A stretch of DNA of 64,000 bases from Hyposmocoma kahamanoa (GCF_003589595.1 NW_020653726.1:16060499-16124498), one strand, 5' to 3'; shown: positions 12,301 to 23,812, counted from the first letter of the stretch. The notes: generated by a model from the letters alone, not told the origin. Translations and numbers: made by a program.

Positions 12301-15300
12301 AATTACAGGTACTCAATTACGGAATTGGAGGACATTATGATTGGCACTACGATGCTTTTGAGGTAATAATAATTCAAGTTGAGAGATCTAACACGAATTA
12401 TTAATACAAAGATCGAACACTAAGACAAAAATGGCATGGCTTGCGAAACCAGCCGGATCGAAAGAATTTTGTTAGTGTTCGATCTTTGTATTAATAATTA
12501 TAACAAGTGCGTAATTTCATAAAAAAATATTGAATATCGTGATATTTAATAAACTCAATAGAATTTTTTTTTTCAACTTTTTCTCACGTAATAATTTAAT
12601 GATGTTAGCGAAATCGTGTCTACGGAATGACATTTTATTAATTGATATCCAAAATTATATGGTCGGATATAGGAGTGTAACTAGCATTGGATAATTTCGC
12701 GTATCTGGAACATGTAGCCAATTTGAGTTTTTTATGACTTTGTATTCTTCTGATGTTTTGTCCGATACTACAGGACGCTCCTCGACTAGGGTTATTAAAT
12801 AATCAATCTCAATGTCGTCTGTCATCTTTGAATATTGAATAACAAATGAATGCGGCACTGGGAACTCACCGTGAGTTTCTACGATACGACGTTGTGCCGT
12901 GTGTCGTGACAAATTGCGATGTCGTGTCGTGAATTTTGACGTTCCTCGTCGTAGATTTCCACGATACGACGTCGCATCATAAAACGATGCCGCGTCATAG
13001 CACGACGCGACGTCGTATCGTGTTTACGCGTAAGAGCCCTAACTTGCTCTGAGTCAACGTCATCCGTAACCAGTGCAATGTAGATATTACATTGATGATG
13101 TAAAATGACATTCTTTTACAGGACTGGGAAGAACTAGAAATGGGAAACAGAATAGCGACTGTTTTAATTTATGTGAGTATAAAATTAACTACAATACAAC
13201 TATATGTATGTATATGTCGGAAACGGTCATGAGCACGGACGAAAAACTGCGAGACAGAGGCGCCATCAGATTACAAAGGAGGAAACGTTGGTGGTTGAAC
13301 TCTCGGGCTGCACACACGCTACTTAGAAACTGTCCTACGTTTCGCCTAGTGCCTATTTTGGTCGTCAAAATTAATAGAAAGTACAAGTTGTTATTCGATT
13401 TCAAAATGATTAAAATATAGTGTTACTGTTCAACGTAATCTCATTGCACGATACCTAAATCTGCCGAAGCGATGTCTGAAGATTCAGTTCTAAACCCTGA
13501 CGGATCCGACACATATATCTTTGGATAAACGTTGTGTCGTCGTATTTCAACTTGGAAGTGTACATAATGAAATGAAATGAAATTTGCTTAAAACATGGTG
13601 TGAAAGATGTGTAGATAGATATATAGAATACCTACTAGTATTTATTTGTTTATGTAAGTCAAATTATATGTATTGAAAATGAAAGATTAAGAAATGAAAC
13701 AAAAAGTGTAAGATTAATGTTAGGTTATAAATAGAATAGAATTCACACTGTATTTTGTAGCTGACTTTATAAAAAGGAGGATGTTCTCAAATCGACTGTT
13801 TTTTTGTATGTATGTTACGCGATAACCCGATACTCGATACTACGCTATGAACCTATTTTTTGTTTCTTTTTTTGTTGGAAAGGTACCTTAGTATTGAACC
13901 CATTTAAGTTTGAAGAAAATTATCCACCTCAAAGGTTGCAAAATAGAAATAAAAATTCCACGAAATTACAATTATTCTTAACTTGCTCGGTATTGTATTT
14001 TATATCAATTTACTACATAATTATGTCATGCAGCCTTCATCCAGCATTAATTCCCGATTCTTAATTTGAATGATTACTCGAATATAATGTTTTTGTTTGT
14101 CGACATTTTATTCTACATGGAATTTGGCTAGAGTCTATACTCTAGTCATGCAAATTTGTCTATTCATGCAAATTTGTATTCGGGTGCATTTGGAAATCCG
14201 AAGATTGGCGAGGACATTAAGAAAATAGTTGCAAGATAGAAATAAGGTATGATTACAGATGTCTTAGATTTTTTTCCATTCTCTAAGAATCACATTGACG
14301 CAGATGTCAGATGTAATTCAAGGCGGAGCAACTGTGTTTGCCGATCCAGAGTTGACAGTAATACCGAAAAAGGGTACAGCTGTATTCTGGCAGAACCTAC
14401 TTCCATCCGGAGAATTAGATCAAAGAACATTACACGCGGGATGTCCAGTATTATACGGAAGTAAATGGGGTGAGTAAAAACTTTACTCTCTGTAGGTTAA
14501 TGTTAGAATTATAATTATTTGCATGAATGAAATATTCTTTTCACTTCACTAGCTCCGAAAGGCCTTCTTTCTCTTTTTTCATATATAAATTCGAACTTGA
14601 CGATGGATTGTGGTGCACCCTTAGACTATAGAAACTAAAGGACATGTTATATTGACATTATCAAAGTCAAAGTCAAAGATTATTTGTTCCATAGATAAAA
14701 TAAATTTAAACTTGAAAACGTCACATTTAAGCTACTGCTCGTTCACTATGCTGACCTCCCTGAGAAGAACGAGCAAGAAACTCTAGGGATTGCTCTTTTC
14801 AAATAAACTTACATGCTGTGGAATATACTTTGAATCAAATTTGTATGGATTCTGGAGCCGTGTCGTCTTTCCATACATCTTTATCTCACACGTAGTCTTC
14901 AATTTTGTGATATGGTTTTTCGATCATAATATTTTTAATGTACTTTTAAAACTTCGGAAATGATAAACTTATAATATATGCTCCGGAATCTTATTGTAAA
15001 AAGTATACAGTTCCCCATAAAAGAGTTGTTTAACTTGGTTAAATGAAATCGTGGTACCATGAGTTTGGACGTAGCTCTAAGGTTAACATTATGGATATCT
15101 TCTTTCTTATTGAAATAATTTATATTTTTACGGGCATATAAAATATTGAGTAAATGTACTGTGATGCCACAGTCATGATACTAGTCTCCTTAAACTTTTC
15201 TCTGAGAGAAGCCCGAGAGCTTAGATGGTACACAGAACGAATGCTTGTTTTTGCAATACAAATATGGTTTGAATATCTGCTGCTTTACCCCACATGAGAA

Positions 15301-18300
15301 TCCCGTAGGACGTTATACTATGGAAGTAATAAAAGTAAACTAGTCTAGCAGTACTAACATCGGTAAGCTCACGTATTCCACGGACTGCATATGCAGCGGA
15401 GCTTAATCTGCTGGCGAGGGAAGATATATGTGGAAACCATTGAAGTTTACTATCTAAGATCACTTCAAAGGAGACTGCTTTATTAACAAGGTCTAACTTT
15501 TCTCCGTTTATTTCTATGCTTGGACTAGTCGATTTTACGTAAGGTAATCCAAATTTAACACATTTTATCTTCTTGGCAGTAAGCAATAAATTGTTTTATT
15601 GCATTAAACTAATAAACTACCTTAGAGAGGGTATCATTAATATGGTCATAGTTAATGTCATCTGCCTGTTTTAAAAATCAAGGATGTGTCATCAGCAAAC
15701 AACACTATTTCGCAATGGTACTTAATAAAGAATGGCAGATCATTAATATAAATCAGAAATAAGAAAGGTCCAAGTATTGAGCCCTGCGGAACACCCATTT
15801 TTACCGGAGAACCCAAAGAAGTCACTTCATTTATGTCTACTTTCTGAATTCTACCGTTGAGAAGTGACGAGACAAGTTTCGACGCCTTGCCATTTACACC
15901 GTAATGTTCCAGCTTCCTAATAAGAGTAATATGATCAACGCAATCAAATGCCTTTGAGAGGTCACAGAAAACACCAATAGCGTTCTGGGACCTTTCCCAA
16001 GCATCAAAGGTGTGTTTTAGTAACTCTACCCCCGCATCGCTAGTCGATCTACCACTAGTAATCCCGTATTGTTCACTATGAAAAATATGATTCCTACCGA
16101 AATATATAAAGCAGACGTTATATGTATATGATGCATTTAGACCTTAGACTATGGAAACCGAAGGACATGTTATATTGACATATATAACTCTGACGTTATA
16201 TGTATATGATGCATTTAGACATTGAAAACATAAACATTTTATTGTCTTTGTTTAACTACTGCGTGCCGTCGTAAGCCAAAGGAGATAGCACTACATTGAT
16301 TTATGTCAAACACGGGAATCGAAAATACGTAACGTCATCTTAAATGCTAACTGTCCTCATTTTGCCATTTTTGGAGTACCCTTTGATAACCGTTTCCGGT
16401 TGTCAAAGGGAAGTACATCAAATGTGAAAACCAATGTTTGGCCAAATGTTTTAGTGAATTATTCGCATTAATTTCAATGAAATGGACGAAAATATTGACA
16501 GTGAGAACAATTAAGTACTGATTAAAATGCGTCGCTGCGGCATTAAGGGGTGTGGCAGTAGAAAAGGTGAAAATCAATACAATGTTACATCACACCGGCA
16601 TGCGTTATGTTTTTGTCTATAAATCATGCAATAGCCCAAATATCTCATGTAATTAGACTCATTTAAGTAGCTTATTCATAAGTCTTGCCGAATTTTGCTT
16701 TTTATTCGAAGGTTACTTTAGATTGCCTGTTTGTTAGTATATTTTGAAGATTGTTGATAACGATTATTTTGAGAAAGTGTTGTTCTTGTAAGCAGACATA
16801 TTATCGTCTTGTTTTGCGTCGCGAATTTTCGGCTGTGTTCTCTCCGGGATTAGGTACATGCACAAAAAATTATCGTTGCACTTGACCGATAAAACACCTG
16901 TTTTTATTAAAGCTCTGCGAGAACCAGTGGAGAACGAGCTCCGACGACTCGAGGCGGAGGGTACGATTAATAAATTTGATCATTCGGATTACGGTACGCC
17001 TATCGTACCAGTGATAAAAACATCGAGAGATATACGCATTTGTGGAGATTACAAAGCCACCGTTAATTCAAAATTAGTGCGCGAACCGTACCCACTACCC
17101 CGAATCGAGGAGCTATTTGCGTAGTTAACTGGAGGGGAACAATTTTCAAAAATCGATCTCACGAACGCGTACCAACAATTAGAGTTGCATGAGACATCAC
17201 AAGCGTATACAGCCATTACCACCCATACTTGGACGTTTGTTTATAAACGTTCGCCGTTTGGGTAGACATGTATTCCAGAAAAAAATCAGAAATTCCTGGA
17301 AGAAACTTTGAAGGGATTACGAGGAGTAACGTGTTACTTAGACGATATAGCGGTGACGGGACGTAATAAAGACGAACATATCGAGAATTTAAAAGCGTTA
17401 TTTGGGCGTTTGCGTGAGATTGGTTTGAGAATCAAATTAGAAAAATGTTCCTTTATGCAGAATAGCATAAATTATGTTGGCTACATCATAGACAAAGAAG
17501 GTTTACATTCGGACCCAACAAAAATCGAAGCAATTGTGAATGTTCCGGCACCGAAAGATATTACGCAATTACGATCCTTTCTCGGCCTAATAAATTATTA
17601 AATTAAGTACAATTTTACACCCGTTGCATCAATTATTGCGTAAAAATACAAGTTGAGTTTGGACGGCGGAATGTGATAAGGCTTTCGGGTAAATACAAAA
17701 ACAAATATTAAGTAAAAAAAACTCCTTGTACATTACGACCCAAAGTTACCTTTGGTGTTGGCGGTTGACAGTAGTTCTTATGGCAATTGTTGTGTGTTGT
17801 CGCATCGATATCCGAATGGTGAAGAAAAACCGATTTACTTCGCGTCGCGAACTTTAAACACGGCAGAAACGGCTTACAGTTAGCTGGATAAAGAGGCCTT
17901 AGCAATTTTTTATGGTGTGGTGAAACATCATCTATATTTATGTGGTCGTCACTTTATTATTAAAACAAGCCATTAACGTTTATTTTTAGACCAAAATCAG
18001 GGCTGCCACAAACGACTGCTAGCCGTTTACAAAGGTTACGTTAAGATTAGCAGCGTACGATTATGATATTGAGTTTGTTAACGCACTACACACTATCCCG
18101 TTTACCGTTACTACGAGAACGAAAAGGCGATGAGCACGAAGTGACATCGTATGTAAATTACGTTGAAGATTCATTTCCAATTAGCGCAAAAGAAGTGGCG
18201 GAAAAAACCCAGACTGGTATAGTATTAAAAAAATACATGATAATATAATTATTAACGGATGGCTGCATACCGTAACAAATGAAGAAGAAAAACTCGTCCT

Positions 18301-20338
18301 CGTCCGTGGCAACGCATACATATCTAGTTTGCAGAATTCCAAGGGAAACATTCTTTAGTGACTTTAGACGCGCATAGTAAATAGATCGAGGTACAAAAGA
18401 TGAGCACAACGAATGCCGGGGCAACCATATTAAAATTGAGAGAGCTGTTTGGTCGTTTTGAGCTACTAACCCAGGTAGCGACGAGAGGCCGCCGTTTGCG
18501 TCACACGAATTTAGTGAATTTATGCACAAAAATCTGATAACACATACAATTACGAGTTATAGACCCGCAGATAGATGAGCGGCCGAGAATTCAGTGAAAT
18601 TGGTTAAAAGAGAGATGAAAAAGGCGTTGTATGAGGGAGTTGACATTTCAATTCATTCAAATTTTCGTTTTATTTCAACACCGTAACTGCGAGCATGGCT
18701 GGCGTAGCATCGGCTGAAGCAATATGTTAGGCAGGAGACTACGCACACGCCTCGACGCGGTGCGTCCGGGAGAGGCTCGCGAGCGCCGTGAATAAGAGCG
18801 CGTGAGACGTTTGTATCTAGGAGTTGAGCGCAACGCACAACTAGGAGAGGAAGTGTTGGCTCGAGACTATCGCGCCAGAACACCCAAATGGGCACCCGCC
18901 ACAGTGCCGCGTCAAGCACCACTGACGTATCAGGTACGCCTTTTGGACGGGCAAGTTTGTTGGAATCGCCATATCGGTCAGATGTTGCCGCAAAGGAGAT
19001 CGAGTACACTCTATTCCTTAATTGAAACACAAACGCACAGTCAAGATTATACGATGGACGACACACAAGAACAAGAAACCACACTGGATAATACGTATGA
19101 ACAGAACACCTTGACGGAAATATGGGAAACGATAGTAGCCTGGAATATTTCAGCGGGAATGAAGGGTCGCTATCGAAACTACCAGAGACATATTTAACCT
19201 CTCGCCTGACAGCGTACTCGAAGAATTAAATGTAGAGCTAGAAACCATAAAATTCAAAGATTAAAAAAGCAAGTAATAAAAAAATACCCAAAATAAAAAT
19301 ATATAGTGTTAAGATTTTACATTTTTATACTTTTCTTTTACACCCCCTGTAAGACAGTTAAGTAATTTCTCTCCTAGTCTTATCTCGTATTTTAAGAAAC
19401 TTTCACAAGGTATATTGTTATTCATGTGTATCGAACAAAAATCTACTTGCGTGTAATTATATATTGTTTAGTCCCAGTATAATTGTGATTGATAGTTTTT
19501 CTAGTTTTTAGTCTAAGTGAACAAAATATGTTTTTATTAAAGTTTTTTATTTAAAAAAAAACATGCTAAGTCAGTACGGCAAGTAAACTTTGTTTTAAGT
19601 ATTTCTTTATTTAAGGGTGGAGGTGTTGGGTATAAATTATTATATTATTTATATGCCAGTTACGATACGGAGTCGTTCGTTTCCATGTCGCTTTTCCCGT
19701 AATTCCCTAAATGTCCATCTGCCTGGAGGAGCCACAGTAGGCAGTGCTATCGCGACTCTTACGATTTCAATAATTGAATTTTGGTAATATATATATCACG
19801 TTACATGTTGCGTTATGTGTATAAATGTGGTATTTTATTAGTTTTTACGTAACAAGTATATAGAGGTTTGACTGCTTCCGTGACCGAACGGTTACCATGC
19901 CGGGCAGTCCGGAAGTCCCAGGTTCGATTCCCGGGCCGGGAGAAATATTAGTATGACCCACATTTATTTCTCTCGTGAGTTTGGGTGTAATTTGTGGTTG
20001 TGTATGTGTGTCCATGGCACCCGCGACACAGGGTTTCCCTAGTGCGTGGCTATGTTGAGTGTGTGTGTTATTTATTTATTTTAATTATTTATAGAGGTAC
20101 ATTTTGGGTCATCGGGAAGTAATATCGTAGAGTATAGTTACGTCGTATGTAACATGTACCCTCTCTTACAGTGAGCAATATATGGATTAGAGAAGCTGGG
20201 CAAGAGCTAACGCGGCCGTGTCCTATTACAAACGAGATAAAAGTTTCAAAAGATCTGCATTATTATCTACATAAATATGTAATAGCTGTCGCCCGTCGGT
20301 TCGCTGCCATTATTGCATTATTTAGTACTAATCATTAA
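398..20338 (+). CDS. Prolyl 4-hydroxylase alpha-subunit-like gene, copy 1 (5' exons outside window)
   Basis: Exons read by hand: 398-576, 657-679, 5197-5402, 5484-5590, 5680-5771, 5853-6003, 12156-12362, 13122-13172, 14304-14469, 20172-20338 (stop TAA). All have AG/GT borders and join in frame. The first exon encodes the end of the P4HA N-terminal domain (LLYPQEEDLVGAAAAIARLQ). The third (SPMTAIDCYNLAL) is the TPR-like peptide-binding domain. Exon 5853 starts the catalytic half (LKLAPIKMEEL, VFLFYDVISDNEIE). NYGIGGHYDWHYD holds the HxD iron ligands, and LHAGCPVLYGSKW holds the distal His and the 2-oxoglutarate Lys. The last exon has the family ending (WIREAGQELTRPCP) plus a divergent 32-residue tail. 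The signal peptide and first two coding exons must lie upstream. Introns of 4.5, 6.2 and 5.7 kb are swollen by transposons. The intron after 576 is odd: it has moved downstream and changed phase relative to copies 2-4. Catalytic residues are intact, so I treat it as a gene rather than a pseudogene. Confidence 0.85.
875..975 (+). repeat. Family A repeat, fragment
   Basis: AAGTGACACGCTCAGTGGTA and CTCAGAGCGATAAATCGCAA match the left part of family A. Truncated. Confidence 0.55.
1187..1472. mobile_element. 286-bp MITE with 8-bp target duplication (copy a)
   Basis: Starts CATTGACTTACAAATAAATG and ends with the matching inverted repeat (TGTAAGTCAATG). It is flanked on both sides by GTTTACAG. The same element lies reversed at 33747-34034. 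An 8-bp duplication suggests hAT- or P-type mobilisation. No coding sequence. Confidence 0.9.
1576..4446 (+). pseudogene. PIF/Harbinger-like transposase N-terminus, split by the R1-like LINE
   Basis: The plus strand from 1576 reads MCDEYKMFEYLESDASHDNN ... DPFEMDAQQFMKIYQL ... HNLCDELKPHMSRP up to the LINE. It resumes after the second target copy (4406) with RKSTDLLVETKV and a stop at 4444-4446. The helix-rich start and the LCDELKPHM...R.STDLLVETKV pattern match Harbinger-type nucleases just before their catalytic part, which is absent. The match is from memory of the family. It sits in a copy 1 intron. Confidence 0.65.
1780..4390 (-). mobile_element. 5'-truncated R1-clade-like LINE, minus strand
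   Basis: A GC-rich block in AT-rich surroundings. It has a poly(A) tail on the minus strand (the T run from 1780) and is flanked by a 15-bp duplication (CATATGTCGAGGCCT) at 1765-1779 and 4391-4405. Minus-strand reading: about 4390-3430 gives the fingers/palm of a reverse transcriptase (GRKKAPGPDGVPGRVL, FRPLVLLDEVAKILERI, QYGFRAGLSTLDAL). After a frameshift near 3420 comes CGVPQGSVLGPLLWN, the catalytic AYADDTLVAV, then a C-terminal CCHC-like finger (CHECGAADDTAQHTLEVC). This layout fits the R1/LOA group. The endonuclease domain is missing because the element is 5'-truncated, so it is dead. About 300 bp of 3' UTR precede the tail. Confidence 0.9.
4970..5164 (+). repeat. Family A repeat, right part
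   Basis: GAGGGGCACTGCAATTGCGC through TTTCACCAGCACCCTTACCC to AGCTCTACTGCTACTGAAG. Ends about 30 bp before a copy 1 exon. Confidence 0.7.
7858..8280. repeat. GC-rich element with about 29-bp imperfect terminal inverted repeats
   Basis: The left end, CACGGAGCGGTTTTCATCCG, mirrors the right end, CGGATGGAAACCGCTCCGTG, with one or two mismatches. The inside is unusually CpG-rich. No clear target duplication and no coding sequence seen. Confidence 0.65.
9404..9448. repeat. 21-bp stem hairpin
   Basis: CGTGTCACCTCGATATGGTC pairs with GACCATATCGAGGCGACACG around a 3-nt T loop, with one mismatch. It lies just inside the right end of the hAT-like element, where transposase-binding subterminal repeats are common. 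Confidence 0.85.
9994..11400. other. Intron sequence of copy 1, no gene seen
   Basis: AT-rich sequence with T and A runs near 10508-10530. A phrase ATTCGGTGGA/ATCGGTGGAT recurs at 10859, 11021, 11220 and 11946, with no clear unit around it. Confidence 0.5.
11401..11580 (+). pseudogene. Short decayed Lys/Arg-rich reading frame
   Basis: Reads MNKEYQNRNQKLEIKKMKER, then a break, then a frame-shifted stretch with FKEKDRQKYAKKKRKE. Repeated K/R/E patterns like this occur in small insect transposon-linked proteins. I cannot name the family. Confidence 0.3.
12396..12560. repeat. SINE (tRNA-type family B) 3' part with snap-back inverted copy
   Basis: The right arm, 12467-12499 (GTGTTCGATCTTTGTATTAA), is the usual 3' tail of SINE family B. 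The left arm, 12396-12430, is its inverted copy, matching over about 33 bp with a 2-nt indel. The remainder of the SINE tail runs to about 12560. Confidence 0.7.
12655..12825 (-). pseudogene. MADF-domain fragment (transposon-associated?)
   Basis: The minus strand starts MTDDIEIDYLITLVEERPVV, followed by DKTSEEYK. The ID.LI.LVEERP...DKT.EEYK pattern resembles the start of MADF domains, found in insect transcription factors and in the second protein of some Harbinger transposons. The Trp usual before DKT is replaced and the domain is cut off, so this is a relic. Confidence 0.35.
12960..13022. repeat. CG-rich palindromic cluster, perfect 16-bp arms
   Basis: CACGATACGACGTCGC at 12960-12975 is exactly mirrored at 13007-13022. 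Related CGTCGT/ACGATACGAC pieces occur upstream at 12875-12960. CG-rich against an AT-rich intron. Possibly the core of a fold-back element. Confidence 0.7.
13770..13935 (+). repeat. Dispersed repeat family F (Lepidoptera-type), copy 1
   Basis: Contains AAAAAGGAGG, then TGTATGTATGTTACGCGATA and a GTTGGAAAGG..TACCTTAGTA stretch. Shared with 30515-30622, 33475-33665 (reversed) and 56205-56395. The fullest copy begins TTAACCGACTTCAAAAAAGG. Confidence 0.7.
14659..16142 (-). mobile_element. LINE (CR1/jockey type), minus strand, 5'-truncated
   Basis: The minus strand carries reverse transcriptase pieces: GITSGRSTSDAGVELLKHTF, FCDLSKAFDCVDHITLIRKL, MGVPQGSILGPFLFLIYIND and LFADDTSLIFKT, then C-terminal parts at 15586-15221. 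Stops and frameshifts interrupt it. The 3' end is a short (TTTGAC)n tail near 14660-14680. It is bounded by a 39-bp near-identical duplication (14620-14658 and 16143-16181), far longer than usual. In the last intron of copy 1. Confidence 0.8.
16800..19623 (+). pseudogene. Ty3/gypsy-type retrotransposon pol, decayed
   Basis: From 16858: a reverse transcriptase with EPVENELRRLEAEGTINKFD, SDYGTPIVPVIK, ICGDYKATVNSKL, PLPRIEEL, FSKIDLTNAYQQLEL, the catalytic CYLDDIAVTG and SINYVGYIIDKEGLH. Then RNase H pieces (PIYFASRTLNTAETAYS) and integrase C-terminal pieces (19000 area). Stops at 17122-17124, about 17263 and 17599, plus later frame breaks, show it is dead. No gag is visible. Confidence 0.8.
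19624..19854 (+). repeat. Probable 3' LTR of the gypsy element
   Basis: A purine tract (AAGGGTGGAGG) directly precedes TGTTGGGTATAAATT, the usual polypurine-tract/LTR junction. A possible end is GTAACA at 19854. The length is about 230 bp, but no 5' LTR is present for comparison, so the borders are a guess. Confidence 0.4.
19868..20080 (+). repeat. SINE family C (tRNA-derived), copy 1
   Basis: The tRNA-like head is CTTCCGTGACCGAACGGTTA (A-box region), then GGTTCGATTCC (B box). The body, TTGGGTGTAATTTGTGGTTG and ACAGGGTTTCCCTAGTGCGT, is shared with 39778-39995. The secondary structure is too imperfect for a working tRNA. Confidence 0.8.
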
Positions 20339-20377
20339 TATTAACAAACAAATTACTCAAACACATTCACACGAGAT

Positions 20378-20383
20378 AATAAA
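20378..20383 (+). terminator. Candidate poly(A) signal of copy 1
   Basis: AATAAA 40 nt after the stop codon of P4HA copy 1. Confidence 0.5.
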
Positions 20384-20639
20384 CACGCTCACATATTTTT
20401 GAAAAAAACACCTCCAATCACACTTCACAGCAAAAAGGTCGTTAGGTTCCTTTTCAATACACCTCAGTGTGTCTATTTGTCTATGCTACCTAGTAATTAC
20501 TAATATAATTAACAATCTTTGTAAAAAGCTATTAATTGAAACCTTTCTCTATATGAATGTGATATATGAAAAAGATATTATAAAAATATCACCAAATTTT
20601 TTTTTTTTTCGTTTTGCATTAAATAACATTGACTCTATC

Positions 20640-23600
20640 TCTGTATCGGAATCCGCTATTTGTGATTAGGAAAATTGTGTTCCATCTAATTTCACTTGTA
20701 ATCAATTTTCGAAGGTCTTGAATCAAAATATTAGAACTATTTTTAAAAATATAGCAGGTTTTCATACGGTACTGGACAAAGGTTCGACGGGGAACCTTAA
20801 CGGAATGCTGGCTGCGTAGTAATGATAACGTACCAAATCTGGAACGCTATAACACGTACAAAACTAGTGCTAACATTACACAAAATGAGGGTGCAATGCT
20901 GTACGTCCTTAAAAGCATTAACTTCACTGTAGTTGATTTCTTTCTTGGTCGCTAATGGTCTCCAGATTAAAATAGATCACGATACCATGTTATTTCGATG
21001 TATCGTCCTCCAAGTTATAAAGATATAACGAACTTTTTAAAATCTCTGAATATAGTTTTACTAGGAATATCACAATTCAACAACATTATACTCACCGGGG
21101 ACATCAACATTAATATTATCGATCAGTATCACGATTCTGAATTTGTTGGCATCATTCGATCTATTGCCTGCACATACCTTTTCAACTCAACTAAATTCCT
21201 GTCTTGACCATATCATGCTTAAAACAATATTATACAATATTGCCTGCTAAATCGTGTGTGCGCACTCTGCGCTCACTGACCATGAAACTGTAATATTGTT
21301 TCTTGCAAAGAAAATGGCTAAAATGATAACTCAAAGAATTTCAGTACGCGTCAATCGAGAACAGCTAAATCTAGAACTAAGGCGACTCGACTTCAGTCAA
21401 GTCTAGCACGGGTAATAGATGCAAATTCTAAAATTGCTAAAGTACCTAACCGAAAAAAGACTATAAAGCCTTGGATTACACCGGGGCTACTGCGTTGCAT
21501 ACGACCCAGAGATAGCATGCATAAGAAACTTAAAAAAATCACCTAATAACACAATTCTGAAAACTAGGTACAGGAATTTTTGTAACTCCTTGCTAAGAAA
21601 ACTGAAAAGAGAATATGGAAAAAATGAGATCAATAACAAACATTTATGGGAAGCTACAAACAATATAACAAATAGGGTACAAAAGAAAGGCAACACATCT
21701 CATTTACTTACCATTTCTAATACTCCTGAACAATCTGTAAATTCAGTTAATGAGTTCTTCAGTGACATTGGCAGGAGCCTTGCAGAAAAGGTGACAAATG
21801 GGTTCTTACAATTACAATCTATTACAACTACTAAGCGGAATGTTCACTCAATGGTTATGTTGCAAATGGATGAGGAAGAGGTGGAGAGATTGATTCTATA
21901 ACTTCCTGATAGCTGTGCTGTGGGATGGGACAAGATATTTATTAAGTTCCTCAAAACCCATATAGATGTGATTGTAACTCCTCTAACATTTGTCTGGAAC
22001 CTGGCCCTATCTCAAGGCGTGGTCCCCAGGGTATTCAAGAAGTCTATTATCCGTCCGGTATACAAGGGTAGAGACAGAAAGAGTGTCAATAATTACAGAC
22101 CTATAGCTGTTTTGCCTGCCCTTTTCAAAATACTTGAACGAATCATGAACGGCAGACTTGTTGACTTCTTGGATAAGCATAACATATTGTCTTCTTCACA
22201 ATATGGGTTTCGTTCCAGGAGGTCTACATCTGATGCAGTTCATGATGTAACGAACTACATTGTTACAAAAATGGATAGTGGGGAAAAAGTCTTAGATATA
22301 TTTGTAGACCTAGCTAAGGCCTTTGACACGGTTTCTATCACCATCCTAATCCAGAAGTTGGAAGCGTCAGGAATTAGAGGGACGCAGTTGAAACTCTTTG
22401 AAGACTATCTCAGTGACCGCTCCCATTGTGTTAGGATAAATGAGTTTGTTAGTGATGAACGATATATAACTTATGGCGTTTTTCAAGGTAGCGTTATTGG
22501 ACCGACACTTTTCCTCATTTATATTAATGATTTGGGTATGCTGCCACTCTCAAACGGCTAAATTGTTACTTTCGCTGATGATACTGCTCTCCTGATCAGT
22601 GCTTGAAGTCTTTGCTAGAGCACAAACTGGTTTTAACTTAGTTACAAAATATAGTTATTGCTCTATGTTTTGCCATTGAATGCGGACAAAACTAAATTCA
22701 TTTCCTTAACCATAAAAAACGAGACACCTTCCCTTTCTCAAGTTCCGTATTGTATTGTGACTCACTCGTGTTCTGAACCAGACAATCACCTTGCCTCTGT
22801 ACTCGAATTCAGGAAACTGAAGGTCTACTTTGCCCTGGTCCAATCTTTGCTAACGTATTGCATTACCTCGTGGAGCGGTGCAGCAAAAACAAATCTCATG
22901 GAGTTGGAAAGAACCCAGAGAGCAATCCTTAAGGTGTCCTTTTTACTACCTTTTCAGCATCCCACAGCTCAGCTATACAAGATGGTCAGGGTTTTGCCAG
23001 TGCGCCAACATGTCATTCCACACACAATTTTAAAGTAACATATTTCACTAACCTTCAGCCCGTTATTGAATATCGATAAACGACGCCATAAATCTGTTAA
23101 CCGATTAGACCAGACACTTTTAAAGAAGTTTTCTAATCGATTCTTCTGCTATCTAGGTGGCTACCTCTATAATAATGCAAATAGGTCCTTGTCCATATTC
23201 TTTTTAAATAAAAACTCATGCAAAAAGAAAATAACTGATTGGTTACAAGAATTAAATTATGAAGAAACTGAAATGCTACTTACTGCTCCTATATAGTACA
23301 ATGTGTATTCTTTTAAATTGTTAATGAACTGAGGTACAAAAAACAAAACACAAAAGAAGTACAAATACATAGTGTAACATCTTTCACACAGACACACACT
23401 AGCACACATATTCACACACACATACACCGCACCACACCACACAACACGCGCGCGCAAATATACACACACTCGCGCGCGCTCAATGTACTAACCCTATTAA
23501 CTCTTAGATTCTAGACTTTTATGTATAAATTCTATATTTTTAACTTCTTAAACTTGAATCAGGTAATTTTGAAGTAGTATTTATCTCACTCATGTCTCAT

Positions 23601-23812
23601 TGAGTAAAGCGTATAGTTATTGCGTTAAGGTTACCCATATAAATGTATTCCCGAGGGTTGGAGACCTGGTGACCTGAAATACAGGCTGTGAGCCTAGTTT
23701 ATACATGAGTATCCCACAATATGTTTATAATTGTATAGTTTGTATTTTAATTATGTTCACTGTAATGTATTGTGGTGAGAAAATTTGGAATTTATTATTA
23801 TTATTATTATCA
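20640..23812 (+). mobile_element. Near full-length LINE (CR1/jockey type), decayed
   Basis: Endonuclease pieces come first: MYRPPSYKDITNFLKSLNIV at 20998 and IILTGDININIID. Then the reverse transcriptase from 21590: SIIRPVYKGRDRKSVNNYRP, LPALFKILERIMNGRLVDFL, SQYGFRSRRSTSDAVHDVT and DIFVDLAKAFDTVSITILIQ. Next are GVFQGSVIGPTLFLIYINDL (Q replaced one step from the usual PQGSVLGP) and FADDTALL after a stop at 22561. The thumb and C-terminus run to 23296. It ends in an (ATT)n tail at about 23790-23812. Several stops show it is inactive. Confidence 0.85.
23385..23485. repeat. CA/CG dinucleotide-rich low-complexity tract
   Basis: Runs of CACACA and two CGCGCG stretches within the 3' UTR of the LINE. 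Confidence 0.8.

Noticed and set aside
19872..19942. Ser/Leu-tRNA-like sequence
   Set aside because: A second copy at 39780 shares about 130 bp of non-tRNA body, which marks a SINE.
23257..23469. Cys/Val-rich minus-strand frame
   Set aside because: It is produced by the CA/CG simple repeat and is not a gene.
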